DNA of 64,000 nt from the NCBI RefSeq assembly GCF_009389715.1, contig NW_024068519.1:1-64000 (forward strand), written 5' to 3'. Numbering within the stretch: position 1 is the stretch's first letter; the number at the start of each line of letters is the position of its first letter. Below the pieces are notes generated by a model. The model saw nothing but the letters and a program-made list of their open reading frames with translations. It was not told the origin of the DNA and made no database searches. Shown in pieces: positions 22,824 to 35,580 of this stretch. Both the position numbers and the translations under genes were made by a program. This DNA is from Phoenix dactylifera. Its lineage: Eukaryota; Streptophyta; Magnoliopsida; Arecales; Arecaceae.

Positions 22824-25800
22824 TGTCACGCCTCGAATCCGGATCATGACACGGCCGTGCTATTGCAATCTTATGCACACAATAACACGAAGCCACTTAA
22901 AATTTCATAACAAAAATAAATAGTTTCATTTACTAATGTCATAATATTATTCATGAAGTTGGAACAGTACAGAGCTTCTAAAATTTGATTATTACATAAC
23001 ATTTTCAGTTACCCCAACCCTGAATAACACCAAGCTCCCTGCTCCTAGTAGTCTTATTCATCTGTAGGAAAAAAAATAGGAAAAAGATATGAGCTACACA
23101 GCTCAGTAAGTAACCAAGTACTATCTTATTGGATCAAGTACAATTATGCCAATGCAGTGATTAAAAAGCCAACAGTTGTAGCAAAAATAAAATATTTTAT
23201 AGATGATAAACACAAATCAGGTCACTATAATCTCGTGACAGGGCCTGTTAATCTTAGTCGACTAATTCTGTTATTCGTTACTAACTTTAACCCGTTGGCA
23301 GAGGGCCTGTTATTCTTTGGATGCTAGCTCCAGGGTGTCGACTGGCCCCTATTTCTAGAGGTGGTCATAGCTATCTGAGAGTTCATAAATCATATTCTTT
23401 TTCTTTTATAAATCATAATCATCATAAATAGGTTGGAAAATGATAAATGGCATCATATAATTTAAAATGCATAAACATGTCTCAAATATCATTTTTCATG
23501 CAGTCTAACATAATCATAATTTCATAACTCCTACACCATCAAATATTCATGAAGAATGCTTTTTAATCAAATTCATGAATCACATGCAATCATATACTTG
23601 ATCCTAATTTTGAGAAAAATATATCATAACCAATACATTTTCATAATTGTAAATAAACAGTAATTTAAAAACTTTAAGATCAGTACCAAGGTTACTTACA
23701 ACAATTTGCTTTCCAATTTCTTACGTCCGGATGATGAATTCTTGATCACCTAAATTAATCACATAGGGATCACATTATTCTCTATTTATTTCATAATTTT
23801 TCTAATTTATCATAATATGAATTTACTTGCTTGAATCTCAAGTCCAATTTACTTAATTTAGAGCCCTTGGCCTCGATTTAGAACCAGATTGGGTTCACGT
23901 AGGTCAATTGGGTCTTTAATTAAAGAATTGGGCTCGGTTCCTGATTGGGTCTAGCCCTATCGGGTCAATTTGGTCTTCTGATTAGGTTATTGGGCTCAAT
24001 TTCAAGTCCAGTTAGGTTTAATTTTGGTCCAGGGTCAATGTGGCTCATTTAAGCTTAAGTCAGGGTCAGCCCGAAGTCAATTTGGTCTCAATTTAGTTAA
24101 ACTGGTTTTGAATTGGGCTTGATTCATATTCAATTTGGGTCTGTTGAGACTAACTCAGCTTAATTGGTTTGGGACCCAACTCAATTAGGCTTAATTTGAT
24201 TCGGATCTAACCCAATTTATAGTTTGGGTTCGTCCGAACTTAGTCCAATCTGATTGGGCTGGGTTTTAGTTAAATTTGGCTAAACCTATTTTTCTTTTCT
24301 TTTATTTGGCCTAACAGGTTCGGACTCGAACTCGGATCCGACCCGTTAGGTCGGACCCGTTAAGGGTCTCTCTCTTTTTTTCTTTTTTTCTTTTTTTTCC
24401 TTTTCTTTTCTTTTTCTTTTCTTTTTCTTTTCTTTTTTTCTTTTTCTTTTCTTCCTTCTTCCTTCCCGAACGTTCTTCTCCCTTTCTTTCTTTTTTTTTT
24501 CTTTTCTTCTCTTCCTCTTCTCTTCTTCCGACTCCTCCTTCCCCCTTTCTTCTCATTTCTTCTCCTGTGGAGGGAGGAGGGTGAGCTCGGTGTCACGCCC
24601 CCGCCTGCGCGGAGCACGTGAGGCACCCAGTGCCCACGTGGGGGCCACATGAGGGGGACCGCGGGGCTCCCCTGCCAGATATTATCCGGTTCCGGGGCTT
24701 CACGCAAGCGTCCTTCACCCCTCTCCGGTTTTGTTTTCCTCCCAAAACGCGTCTGCAGGATTAGGAGACACCCGCCTCATATGCCCAGGCTCTGGAACGA
24801 GTCTTTCCGATGTGGGACTATTGGGCCTCACACCCTTCCCACCATCGGACAAGAGCCGTCCTCAGCTCTGATACCAAATGTCACGCCCCCGCCTGCGCGG
24901 AGCACGTGAGGCACCCAGTGCCCACATGGGGGCCACATGAGGAGGGACCGCGGGGCTCCCCTGCCAGATATTGTCCGGTTCCGGGGCTTCACGCAAGCGT
25001 CCTTCACCCCTCCCCGGTTTTGTTTTCCTCCCAAAACGCGTCTGCAGGATTAGGAGACACCCGCCTCATATGCCCAGGCTCTGGAACGAGTCTTTCCGAT
25101 GTGGGACTGTTGGGCCTCACACTCGGGAGGAACGGGCAACGGCCGACGGCGCTCGGCGGCCGGCCTGCGGTGCCCATGGTCGCGCCCGCGGCCGTGCCTG
25201 CGGTCGTGCCCGTGGTCGTGCCTAAGGCCGCTTCGGTGACCCGCGTCCCGCTGCTGGCGACCTACGTCCCGCTGCCGGCGACCCGCGGCCCACGGCCGAG
25301 GCCGGCGCCCGCGGTTGCGGCTGCGGATCAACCACCGGTATGTTTTTTTTTTTCTATTCTTCCTCTTCCTCTCTTATTCTTTTTCTTCCTCCCCTTCTTT
25401 CTTCTCCCGTGGAGTGGAGATTGGACTCGGGGAGGGCCTGAGCCACAGCCGGCGGCGCTCCCCGGCTGGTCAGCGACATCGGCCGCGCCTGCGGCCACAA
25501 CTGGTGCTCGCGGCCAACGGCCTGCGGCCGCTGTGGCCTATGGCCGACGCTGCTCGGCCACCCCGACCGACGCCCGCCTTTTCTTTTCTTTTGTTTTTTT
25601 TAATCTCTAAGCTAGATCTACAAAAATAAATTATGAAGAAGGGCTTTACCTGCTTTGAAGGGTCGTTCGTCTCCTACTCCGGCGATGCAGCCCTCTGCTC
25701 CGGCGACGTGGGACTAACACCGGGTCCTGCCAATCGGAGAGGATTGTGAGAGAGAGACAGTGGAGGAGGAGGAGAAAAGGGTGGTGAAATTGTCTAGCCG

Positions 25801-25934
25801 ATCAGGGCTTCTTGTAGCCCCCGATCGCTAAGGGAGGCGGACGGTTGTCACCATCCCCTACCAGGCGTTACAAACGCCTGTACAGTGATGTAATGGCCTC
25901 CTTCCATTTCTTCTGAAACGGGGCGGTTATCACA
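22824..25934 (-). repeat. 3' LTR of the gypsy element (with nested TRIM)
   Basis: Starts TGTCACGCC and ends GGTTATCACA as read on the plus strand. It is 3111 bp, against 2655 bp for its partner. The difference is the 531-bp TRIM plus its target duplication (about 536 bp gained) and a loss of about 115 bp near 23225, where the partner has extra sequence at about 31071-31188. Otherwise the two LTRs differ by roughly 3% in the stretches I compared. Confidence 0.95.
24591..25121 (-). mobile_element. TRIM element (miniature LTR retrotransposon)
   Basis: Two near-identical direct repeats of about 242 bp (24591-24832 and 24879-25121) flank only 46 bp. Read on the minus strand, each repeat begins TGTGAGGCCCAATAGTCCCA and ends CGTGACA. 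The internal segment begins with TTTGGTATCAGAGC, an initiator tRNA-Met primer site, and ends in the purine-rich GATGGTGGGAAGGG next to the second repeat. Target duplications ctcgg lie at 24586-24590 and 25122-25126, and the other LTR of the host element (near 32510) shows the empty site. It has no coding capacity, so it needs enzymes from other elements. The terminal repeats differ at about five or six positions. Confidence 0.95.
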
Positions 25935-25947
25935 TTCTCCCCTCCTT
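25935..25947 (-). other. Polypurine tract of the gypsy element
   Basis: On the minus strand AAGGAGGGGAGAA abuts the 3' LTR. This is the RNase H-resistant primer for plus-strand DNA synthesis. Confidence 0.85.
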
Positions 25948-25969
25948 AAAAGAATTTCGTCGTCGAAAT

Positions 25970-28900
25970 TTATATACCTATATTCTCAAAGAGTTGCGGA
26001 TGTCTTGCTCGCATATCCTCCTCAAGTTCCCATATGGCCTCTCTCTCCGAATGGTTGCTCCACTGAACTTTCACATAGGGGATGATACATCGCCTCAGGA
26101 CCTGCTCCTTATGATCAATGATGCGTAAAGGATACTCTTCATAAATTAGGTCTCTATCAATCTGTAGGAGCTCGTGCTGTACTATATGGCTGGGATCAGG
26201 AATGTATCTCCGTAGAAGAGAAACGTGAAAGACATTATGCATATTGGATAACTCTGGTGGCAAAGCCAGTTTGTGAGCAACCTCCCCTACTCTGACAAGA
26301 ATCTCAAAGGGTCCAATGTAGCGAGGATTCAGTTTACTATGTCTTCCAAATCTTGTAACACCTTTCGAGGGTGAAACTTTTAAGAATACAAAGTCCCCCT
26401 CCTGAAATTTCACTTCTCTTCTTTTCTTATCTGCCCAGCTTTTCTGTCTATCTTGAGCTACCTTGAGCCTTTTCCTGATCAGTAGAATCTTCTCCCTAGC
26501 ACTCTGAACTAATTCAGGGCCCAACAACTTCTTCTCTCCAACATCATCCCAATGTAGAGGAGACCGACATTTTCTTCCATACAAGGCTTCATAAGGTGCC
26601 ATCTGAATGCTAGAATGATAACTATTATTGTAAGCAAACTCCACTAGTGATATATGATCATCCCAGCAACCTTCCAGATCAACAATACTAGTCCGCAGCA
26701 TATCCTCCAGGGTCTGGATCGTCCTCTCTGACTGACCATCAGTCTGAGGGTGATAAGCAGTGCTGAGTCTCAGATCAGTGCCCATAGCAGTCTGGAAGCT
26801 TCTCCAAAATCCAGATACAAAGCGGGGGTCCTGATCAGATACAATGCTTACTGGTACCCCATGTAAGCGCACAATATCATCAATATACCTCTGAGCCAGC
26901 CTATCAAGTGAAGTGCCAAACCAAAAGGGTAAAAAGTGAGCTGACTTCGTGAGGCGATCAACAATCACCCACACTGCATCATTCCTCCTTATTGTCATCG
27001 GAAGCCCAGTAACAAAATCCATAGTAATGTGCTCCCATTTCCACTCTGGAATCTCTAGTGGTTCTAGCAAACCAGCCGGCCTCTGATGCTCAGCCTTTAC
27101 CTGCTGACATACCAAGCACCGAGCTACAAATCCTGCTATCTCTCTCTTCATGCCGTGCCACCAGAAATGTTCCCGTAAATCTCTATACATTTTAGAGCTG
27201 TCGGGATGAATAGAGAAACGAGACTGATGAGCTTCCTCCAGAATCTCTCTTTTTAGATCAGCATTCTTGGGCACACATAATCTACTGCCCAAACGCAGAG
27301 TACTATCCGGATGGATTCGGAGTTCGGGTTGTAACCCTCTCTCCACATCATTTCTAAGCTGACACAAATATGCATCTGTCTATTGAGCAGCCTTTATTCT
27401 TTCTATCAAGGTAGGTTGCACCAACAAACTAGTCAACATACTCCCAGCACCCTTGGTAATCACCTCGATCTGCATCATATCAAAATCTTTCAAAATCTGC
27501 TTCTGAGTGGTAAGCAAAGATATGGAGCCCACTGCTGACTTCCTACTGAGAGCATCTGCCACAACATTAGCCTTTCCCGGATGATATTTGATGCTTAGAT
27601 CATAATCTTTTAGTAGCTCAAGCCATCTTCTTTGCCCTATGTTTAATTCCTTCTGAGTAAATATATACTTTAGGTTTTTGTGATCAGTAAAAAACCTCAC
27701 AAGGCTCACCATATAGATAATGTCGCCAAATCTTCAGAGCAAAGACCACTGCTGCCAACTCCAAATCATGTGTCGAATAGTTCTGCTCATATGGCTTCAG
27801 CTGTCTAGAGGTATAGGCTACTACTTTATCATTCTGTATTAGTACACAGCCTAATCCTTTCTTGGAGGCATCACTATAGATGATGAAACCTCCAGTACTG
27901 GTTGGCAAAGTAAGAATAGGAGCATATACCAGCCTTTGCTTTAGCTCTTGAAAACTTTGCTCACAATCTTCACTCCATACAAACTTTGCTCGTTTCTGGG
28001 TCAAACAAGTCAAAGGAGTAGCGATCCGAGAGAATCCTTCCACAAATCTTCTATAATAACCAGCCAAACCCAAGAAGCTTCTGATTTCAGTGACATTAGT
28101 AGGACGAGGCCAATCCACCACTGCTTCTATTTTCTTTGGGTCCACTGATACCCCTTCTTTAGAGATTACATGACCAAGAAATGCAATACTATCCAGCTAG
28201 AAATCACATTTGCTCAGTTTGGCATATAATCTATTCTCCTGAAGAATCTGTAATACCACTCTCAAGTAATCTTCATGTTCTTTGCTCTTAGAATAGATCA
28301 GTATATCATCAATGAAAATAATAACAAACTGATCCAAATACTACTTAAAGACCCTGTTTATCAGATCCATAAAAGCAGCTGGCGCATTGGTTAGTCCAAA
28401 TGGCATAACTAAAAATTCATAGTGCCCATACCTGGTTCGAAATGCAGTCTTCGGCACATCATCTGCTAGGATTTTCAATTGAGGATACCCAGATCGCAGA
28501 TCTATCTTGGAGAAGACTTGGGCACCTTGTAGCTGATCAAATAAATCATCAATCTGGGGCAGAGGGTATTTGTTCTTCACTGTAACCTTGTTCAACTCCC
28601 GGTAATCAATACACAGCCGCATACTTCCATCCTTCTTCTTGACAAATAGTACAGGAGCTCCCCATGGTGAAACACTCGGGCGGATGAATTTCTTCTCTAG
28701 AAGTTTCTGTAGCTGAACCTTCAACTCTCTCAGCTCTGCCGGGGCCATCCGATAAGGAGCCTTCGAGATAGGCCCAACACCCGGTAAGAGATCGATCGGA
28801 AAATCAATCTCCCGATCAAGAGGTAATCCAGGTAGATCATCAGGGAATACTTCTAGATACTCTCTCACAACAGGGATATCCTCTAGTCTTGTTTCTTTTG

Positions 28901-29153
28901 TAGTGTCTACCACACAAGCTAGGTAGGCCTGACACCCCTTTCTGAGGGCCTTCCTTGCACTCATTGCAGAGATAATGTGCAAAGAGGGACTCATAGTGGG
29001 TGCATCACCCTGATAGAAAATTTCTTGTTCACCAGGTATATGAAACACTACCCTCTTGCCAAAGCAATCAATGTGAGCATGATATTCAGACAGCCAATTC
29101 ATACCAAGGATGACATCAAAATCATACATGTCTAACAGTACTAAGTCAGCCAT
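25970..29153 (-). pseudogene. Gypsy pol: protease end, RT, RNase H, integrase, chromodomain
   Basis: Pieces in order on the minus strand. 29153-28341: end of protease, then reverse transcriptase with the YRELNK and LRSGY blocks. About 28340-28146: the FIDDIL catalytic motif near 28302-28319. 28145-27684: end of RT and the start of RNase H with YSDAS. 27712-27380: remainder of RNase H. 27367-25970: integrase with an H-H-C-C zinc region, the MDFVTGLP and SDQDPRF catalytic segments, then a chromodomain-like C-terminus ending near WELEEDMRARHPQLF. Breaks: in-frame stops at 28341-28343, 28197-28199 and about 27377-27379, a one-base frameshift in a T-run near 27690, and a frameshift from gag near 29150. 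Five lesions make it non-functional. Confidence 0.93.
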
Positions 29154-30517
29154 AATTTTCTGTCCTCTATCTGAATTATGCAGTTTTTATGAACAGAATC
29201 CACCACCACTGTCTTCTTGAGAGGGGTAGCAACAAGTAAAGGCTCATCTAACTTATCAGGCATAAGATGCAACGACGCAGAGAACTTGGAGGATATAAAG
29301 GAATGTGTAGCGCCAGAATCAAATAGTACTGAAGCATCAACAGAGTTGATGGGAATCATACCTGCCACAACTCTGTCACTGGTACTAGCATCCTGTCGTG
29401 TCAGTGCGTACACCCATGCAGCTCCTCTCTGCATCTGATCAGTTGGTCTAGAAGGTTCAGATTCCACCTTCTTTTTGTTCGGGCAATCTCTGGCTATGTG
29501 TCCTGGCTGCCCACATATAAAACAGGCTCCCATCCTCTTCAAGCAAGGACCAGAATGCATTTTGTCACAGTAATAACAAGCCTTAAATTTCTTCTTCTTG
29601 TTAGGAGGGCCTTCAAAGTTTCTTGGTCGGTTCATCAGATTCCTTGACGTCTCGGGCCTTTTCTGCTCACCTCTTTCCTTTCCTGATTTCTTCAGATCTG
29701 CTTCTACCTTCAGTGCTCTCTCCAGGGCCTCTCCGTAGCTGGTAAAAATCAGAACTAACAATCGGGGTCGAATTTCGTCCCTCAAGCCTTGCTCAAATCT
29801 ATTAGCCTTGCTTCTCTCAATCTCTATCATTTGAGGGCAGAACCGACCTAGCTCAGTAAATTTGTTGGCATATTCTAGCACAGTCATATCATCTGTCTGC
29901 CTCAGAGATAAAAATTCATTTTCTTTAGATATTCTGACTGACTCAGGAAAATACTGGTCATAAAACATCTTCTTGAATTCTTCCCATGTCGGTAGCTCGT
30001 CCTCACCCTCGAGTGCAGCTTCAATGGCCGTCCACCAGAACTCTGCATTCCCTTTCAGCATAGGGATAGCCGATCTGACCTTCACTTCTTTGGGATATTG
30101 CAAGGCTTTGAACATCTTCTCTACCTCCCGAATCCAGGTCTCAGCAACTAGAGGGTCAGCTCCACCATCAAACATAGGTGGGTTGAGCCTATGGAATCGC
30201 TCATAGTAGGACTCAATGGACTGTGCAGGTCGGGCAGTAGTCTGCACCTGCTGCTGCATCTGCATCTGTATCTGCTGCTGCACCTGCTGCTGCATCTGCA
30301 TCTGCTGCTGTATCTGCTGCTGCATCTGTTGTTGCATCTCCTGCTGCATCTGAAGGAGCTGAGTCATCATCTGACTTGCTCCGGCAAAATCTGCCTGGGT
30401 GGCAGCTGGGTTAGGAGTTTGCTCAGCTAGCTGCCTGGCAAGTCCTCTCCCTCTTGCTCCTCTCCTCCGAGCTGCAATATTTGCCGAGACTTCCTCCTCT
30501 CTGTTCCTCATTTTCAC
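29141..30517 (-). CDS. Gypsy gag and start of protease
   Basis: This 458-codon ORF encodes the capsid-type polyprotein that packages element RNA. In order: a basic N-terminus; a Gln/Met-rich tract at about residues 55-92; the retrotransposon gag domain; then a Lys-rich stretch with two zinc-knuckle-like motifs, of which [14 protein letters not shown] is canonical. Near the end, [11 protein letters not shown] is the aspartic-protease active site. The ORF ends prematurely by a shift at about 29150, just before the frame resumes in pol. The start at 30517 lies about 146 bp inside the 5' LTR, which is a normal spacing. Confidence 0.92.
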   Translation of the reverse strand: MKMRNREEEVSANIAARRRGARGRGLARQLAEQTPNPAATQADFAGASQMMTQLLQMQQEMQQQMQQQIQQQMQMQQQVQQQIQMQMQQQVQTTARPAQSIESYYERFHRLNPPMFDGGADPLVAETWIREVEKMFKALQYPKEVKVRSAIPMLKGNAEFWWTAIEAALEGEDELPTWEEFKKMFYDQYFPESVRISKENEFLSLRQTDDMTVLEYANKFTELGRFCPQMIEIERSKANRFEQGLRDEIRPRLLVLIFTSYGEALERALKVEADLKKSGKERGEQKRPETSRNLMNRPRNFEGPPNKKKKFKACYYCDKMHSGPCLKRMGACFICGQPGHIARDCPNKKKVESEPSRPTDQMQRGAAWVYALTRQDASTSDRVVAGMIPINSVDASVLFDSGATHSFISSKFSASLHLMPDKLDEPLLVATPLKKTVVVDSVHKNCIIQIEDRKLWLT

Positions 30518-30640
30518 CTATCAAAAATATTAGCATAATTCAATTAACTAATTTTCTTTCTTTTGAATATGCCGAATTTAATTGAACGAGGATTAACTAC
30601 CCATTTTTCTTACTATCTTTTTTTTTTACTCTTGATTAAA

Positions 30641-30658
30641 CCTATTGCTCTGATACCA
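30641..30658 (-). other. Primer-binding site of the gypsy element
   Basis: Read on the minus strand it is TGGTATCAGAGCAATAGG, matching the 3' end of initiator tRNA-Met. It lies five bases inside the 5' LTR. Confidence 0.92.
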
Positions 30659-30663
30659 CTAAA

Positions 30664-33318
30664 TGTCACGCCCCGAATCCGGATCATGACACGGCCATGC
30701 TATTGCAATCTTATGCACATAAAAACACGAAGCCACTTAAAATTTCATAACAAAAATAAATAGTTTCATTTACTAATGTCATAACATTATTCATGAAGTT
30801 GGAACAGTACAGATCTTCTAAAATTTGATTATTACATAACATTTTCAGTTACCCCAACCCTGAATAACACCAATCTCCCTGCTCCTAGTAGTCTTATTCA
30901 TCTGTAGAAAAAAAAAATAGGAAAAAGATATGAGCTATACAGCTCAGTAAGTAACCAAGTACTATCTTATTGGATCAAATACAATTATGCCAATGCAGTG
31001 ATTAAAAAGCCAACAGTTGTAGCAAAAATAAAATATTTTATAGATGATATACACAAATCAGGTCATAAAGCAATGCATGTTTCATCCATGAAAGTTCATA
31101 ATCATGATAATGCAAGTCATATAGAAATATTGCCATTTATCCATACTTTATAAAACATACTCTCAGACGGATGTGCTGCTATGGTCACTATAATCCCGTG
31201 ACAGGGCCTGTTAATCTTAGTCGACTAATTCTGTTATTCGTTACCAACATTAACCCGTTGGCAGAGGGCCTGTTATTCTTTGGATGCTAGCTCCAGGGTG
31301 TCGACTAGCCTCTATTTTTAGAGGTGGTCATAGCTATCTGAGAGTTCATAAATCATATTCTTTTTCTTTTATAAATCATAATCATCATAAATAGGTTGGA
31401 AAATGATAAATGGCATCATATAATTTAAAATACATAAACATGTCTCAAATATCATTTTTCATGCAGTCTAACATAATCATAATTTCATAACTCCTACACC
31501 ATCAAATATTCATGAAGAATGCTCTTTAATCAAATTCATGAATCACATGCAATCATATACTTGATCCTAATTTTGAGAAAAATATATCATAACCAATACA
31601 TTTTCATAATTGTAAATAAACAGTAATTTAAAAACTTTAAGATCAGTGCCAAGATTACTTACTGCAATTTGCTTTCCAATTTCTTACGTCTAGATGATGA
31701 ATCCTTGATCACCTAAATTAATCACATAGGGATCTCATTATTCTCTATTTATTTCATAATTTTTCTAATTTATCATAACATGAATTTACTTGCTTGGATC
31801 TCAAGTCCAATTTACTTAATTTAGAGCCCTTGCCTCGATTTAGAACCAGATTGGGTTCACGTAGGTCAATTGGGTCTTTAATTAAAGAATTGGGCTCGGT
31901 TTCTGATTGGGTCTAGCCCTATCGAGTCAATTTGGTCTTCTGATTAGGTTATTGGGCTCAATTTCAAGTCCAATTAGGTTTAATTTTGGTCCAGGATCAA
32001 TGTGGCTCATTTAGGCTTGAGTCAGGGTCAGCCCAAAGTCAATTTGGTCTCAATTTAGTTAAATTGGTTTTGAATTGGGCTTGATTCATATTCAATTTGG
32101 GTCTGCTGAGACTAACTCAGCTTAATTGGTTTGGAACCCAACTCAATTGGGCTTAATTTGATTCGGATCTAACCCAATTTATAGTTTGGGTTCGTCCGAA
32201 CTTAGTCCAATCTATTGGGCTGGGTTTTAGTTAAATTTGGCTAAACCCATTTTTCTTTTCTTTTATTTGGCCTAACAGGTTCGGACCCGAACTTGGATCC
32301 GACCCGTTAGGTCGGACCCGTTAAGGGTCTCTCTCTTTTTTTTCTTTTTTTCTTTTTTTTTTCTTTTTCTTTTCTTCGTTCTTCCTTCCCGAACGTTCTT
32401 CTCCCTTTCTTTCTTTTTTTTCTTTTCTTCTCTTCCTCTTCTCTTCTCCCGACTCCTCCTTCCCCCTTTCTTCTCATTTCTTCTCCCGTGGAGGGAGGAG
32501 GGTGAGCTCGGGAGGAACGGGCAACGGTCGACGGCGCCCGACGGTCGGCCTGCGGTGCCCACAGTCGCGCCCGCGGCCGTGCCTGCGGTCATGCCCGTGG
32601 CCGTGCCCAAGGCTGCTTCGGCGACCCGCGTCCCGCTGCCAGCGACCTGCATCCCCCGGCCGACGACCCGGGGCCCACGGCCGAGGCCAGCGCCCGCGGT
32701 TGCGGCTGCGGATCAACCACCGGTATGTTTTTTTTTTCTATTCATCCTCTTCCTCTCTTATTCTTTTTCTTCCTCCCCTTCTTTCTTCTCCTGTGGAGTG
32801 GAGATTGGACTCGGGGAGGGCCTGAGCCACAGCCGGCGGCGCTCCCCGGCCGGTCAGCGACACCGGCCGCGCCTGCGGCCACAACTGGTGCTCGCGGCCG
32901 ACGGCCTGCGGCCGCCGTGGCCTGTGGCCGACGCTGCTCGGCCACCCCGACCGACGCCTGCCTTTTCTTTTTTTCTTTTTTTTTTTAATCTCTAAGCTAG
33001 ATCTACAAAAATAAATTATGAAGAAGGGCTTTACCTGCTTTGAAAGGGATCGTTCGTCTCCTACTCCGGCGATGCAGCCCTCTGCTCCGGCGACATGCGA
33101 CTAACACCGGGTCCTGCCAATCGGAGAGGATTGTGAGAGAGAGACAGTGGAGGAGGAGGAAAGGGTGGTGAAATTGTCTAGCCGATCAGGGCTTCTTGTA
33201 GCCCCCGATCGCTGAGGGAGGCGGACGGTTGTAACCGTCCCCTACCAGGCGTTACAAACGCCTGTACAGTGGTGTAATGGCCTCCTTCCATTTCTTCTGA
33301 AACGGGGCGGTTATCACA
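30664..33318 (-). repeat. 5' LTR of the gypsy element
   Basis: 2655 bp with TG...CA ends. It retains about 115 bp (31071-31188) that is missing from the other LTR and shows the uninterrupted TRIM target ctcgg near 32508-32512. Its GC-rich ORFs (about 32502-32995) are LTR leader sequence rather than genes. Confidence 0.95.
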
Positions 33319-33323
33319 GCTTC

Positions 33324-34665
33324 ATTCTATCCAACTATACAAAGCAAGGTTTTAGATATGAATACCGAATCTCATATTATTTTTCCATTAGAATGGTATG
33401 ATATCAATACGGTACCTACATACCAAAACTAATATATTCCCAAAAATTGAACATTAGTACTACTACAATACTACCGATATGGATTAGTATGGACCGGTAT
33501 GGTTGGTATGTACCATTACAATTGTTGCGTCATCTAGCATTCACACCGAGTTTCATGCCAGAATGATACGGTACTTGCCGTACCATTCCATTTCAATAGT
33601 TTTTGAAACCATGATATCAAGTCCTAGTCATTTACGATTACAAACATAGGAATGCTCCCTTCAATTTGCTCACCAACAAGCTGTATTGGAAACAATCGAA
33701 TGCACTGGCCCAAAGTCCTCAAGTTTAAGCAGCAGTACCAGAAGAAAGAGGTGTTCCATGTGAGTAAAAGACAAACATAGGCAAAGTGAACAATTATAAA
33801 ATGATGCCAATCCAATACCCAGATCATAAATTTAAGAAAGGGATGTTCCACAATTCATGCTCAATGCTTTGATGGGGAAAGATGAGGCAGCAAAGTTGCA
33901 TGTTTTATGTAATTACCTTCACCTATGGGTAACATGAGCTTCCCTTAATGTAAAACTACACAATGCATGTTCCACATTTCACATAGTTTCATGATTTATG
34001 CCCCATCCAGCCTCTGGGATGAGCAAGGGTGTACATCTGTCTCAGCAGCGAACTGAACAATTAAGTGAAGAATCATTGTTCTACTTTCGAGCGCTTTGGA
34101 TGTCTTAGTGCGTCATAAAGCTAAACCAAAACCAAGTATTAATAATTACTGATCCAGTGAGACTACTCTGTGCGGTGTTCCTTTTAGATCCTTTTACAAA
34201 AGTAGAAGCTGGGTTCCTTTTAGATCCATGAATTTAGCTGCTGTGAGATGGAGTAGATGAATCTCGTTATATTTATCTGAAGCAGATTCCATTGCCGTCC
34301 ATGACCCGCCAATAAATTGACCTCTGAATATTCTATCTTGGAAAGTTAGTGGAAGCTTCCCAACAAGATCAAGCCGGCAATGCAGTCAAAAAGTCCGTGG
34401 GATACTTTCGAAGACTTCTTTCCACACCACGCATGACTTCTGAGTGCTTGTCTGGTGGTCCAAAAGTTGACGAGTCGTCAAAAAGTTTGTGAGATAACTA
34501 TGAAGACTTCTTTACACACCATGCATGACTTCTGAGTGCTTGTCTGGTGGTCCAAAAGTTGACGGTAGTCAAAAAGTTTAGATATCTATGAAGAGTTCTT
34601 TCCACACCAAACGACTTCTTGTCGAGTGGTCTAAAACTTGACAAGTCGTACCAAAACCAGACTAT
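33324..34665. other. Spacer between the gypsy and Harbinger elements
   Basis: Non-coding. The left part contains repeated CGGTATGG/GGTACC words resembling the sequence at 13020-13130 and 61430-61520, perhaps an old dispersed repeat. The right end carries a 92-bp tandem repeat. Confidence 0.6.
34386..34650. repeat. 92-bp tandem repeat, about three copies
   Basis: Units beginning TCAAAAAGT start at 34386, 34478 and 34569; the third is degenerate. Each includes GAAGACTTCTTTCCACACC and TGTCTGGTGGTCCAAAAGTTGACG. A related single copy lies near 45525-45580, beyond the Harbinger element. Confidence 0.85.
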
Positions 34666-35109
34666 TAAGGCCCTGTTTGGGGGAGCTTTTGGAGGGCCAG
34701 AAAGCACTTTCTGGCCCTCCAAAAGTACTTTTAGATGAAAAACTGTGTCTGGTAAATTTTTCAAAAAGCTGTTTCAGCTTTTGCGGGAAGCTGAAAATAG
34801 CTTTTGGGAGGAAGCTCCAATTTGGAGCTTTTGGGAGGAAGTTGTTTCAGCTTTTTCGGAAAGCTGTATTTTTGACAAAAATGCCCATATTAAAATATAA
34901 TAATTACATAACTTGTCCCTTTATAAACCTAAAAATCTGCTTGAGCCAAGAACGTAGCCGTCAGACTCCCTTCCATCAGAAAGGTATTTTTCTTTTCAAT
35001 TTTTGTATGCATCTCTTGAACCACATTTTAGAAGAAAAAAATTTTAATCCTTTTCCGTACCTTCCAAAATCAATTTTCTGTTTTTCTTTTTTTTTATTAT
35101 CAACCTCGC

Positions 35110-35580
35110 GGCCCACGCTGAGGTCCTCCTCGATCGTGGACCACGAAGAAGAGCCCCTGGACCGCGGCATCGCGGTCCAGGCTGTAGCCGCGACACCGTG
35201 GACCGCACCACCGCGGTCCACGGTGCCTCCCCTTACTGATCTCGCGGTCCCCGGGTGACCGCGAGATCTCCCTCTGTTACAGAGAGAGAGAGGATCTCTC
35301 TCTATAACACAGAGAGATCCTCTCTCTATACGCTTAATGATCTCGCGGTCCACGGTGGACCGCGAGATCCTCTCTCTGTTGCACGGAGGGAGTTCGGGTG
35401 GACGGCGAGATCTTCTCCCTCTCTGTTACAGAGGGAGAGAGAGAGAGAGAACAGAGAGAGAAATCTCTGTTACAGAGAGAGAGATTTCCCTCTGTGGTTC
35501 GGGTGGACCAAATTTTTCCTCTCTCTAATTCGGGTGGACCAAGTTTTTCCTCTCTCTGTTACAGAGAGAGAGAGATAGAT
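35110..35580. repeat. Palindromic CGCGGTCC and AGAGAG repeat cluster in the Harbinger element
   Basis: CGCGGTCCA and its reverse complement recur many times. TCTCTGTTACAGAGAGAG hairpins and the words GGTTCGGGTGGACC also repeat. A 31-nt near-palindrome with 15-bp arms lies at 35339-35369. No protein-coding potential is credible; ORFs in this block are frames of the repeat. Confidence 0.75.

Larger units (their letters stand above)
22824..33318 (-). mobile_element. Gypsy LTR retrotransposon, chromovirus, complete but mutated
   Basis: The 10495-bp element lies between 5-bp target duplications gcttc (22819-22823 and 33319-33323). It has two LTRs (22824-25934 and 30664-33318) with TG...CA ends, a primer-binding site complementary to initiator tRNA-Met, and a purine tract. 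On the minus strand the order is gag, protease, reverse transcriptase, RNase H, integrase, then a chromodomain-like tail, the order of Ty3/gypsy elements. The long LTRs, Gln-rich gag and C-terminal chromodomain fit the Tekay/Del clade. The coding region has several stops and frameshifts, so it cannot move on its own. The left LTR hosts a nested TRIM. Confidence 0.95.

Noticed and set aside
24591-25121. Cassandra-type TRIM with 5S rRNA promoter
   Set aside because: Length and structure are similar, but I see no 5S rRNA-like internal promoter in either terminal repeat.
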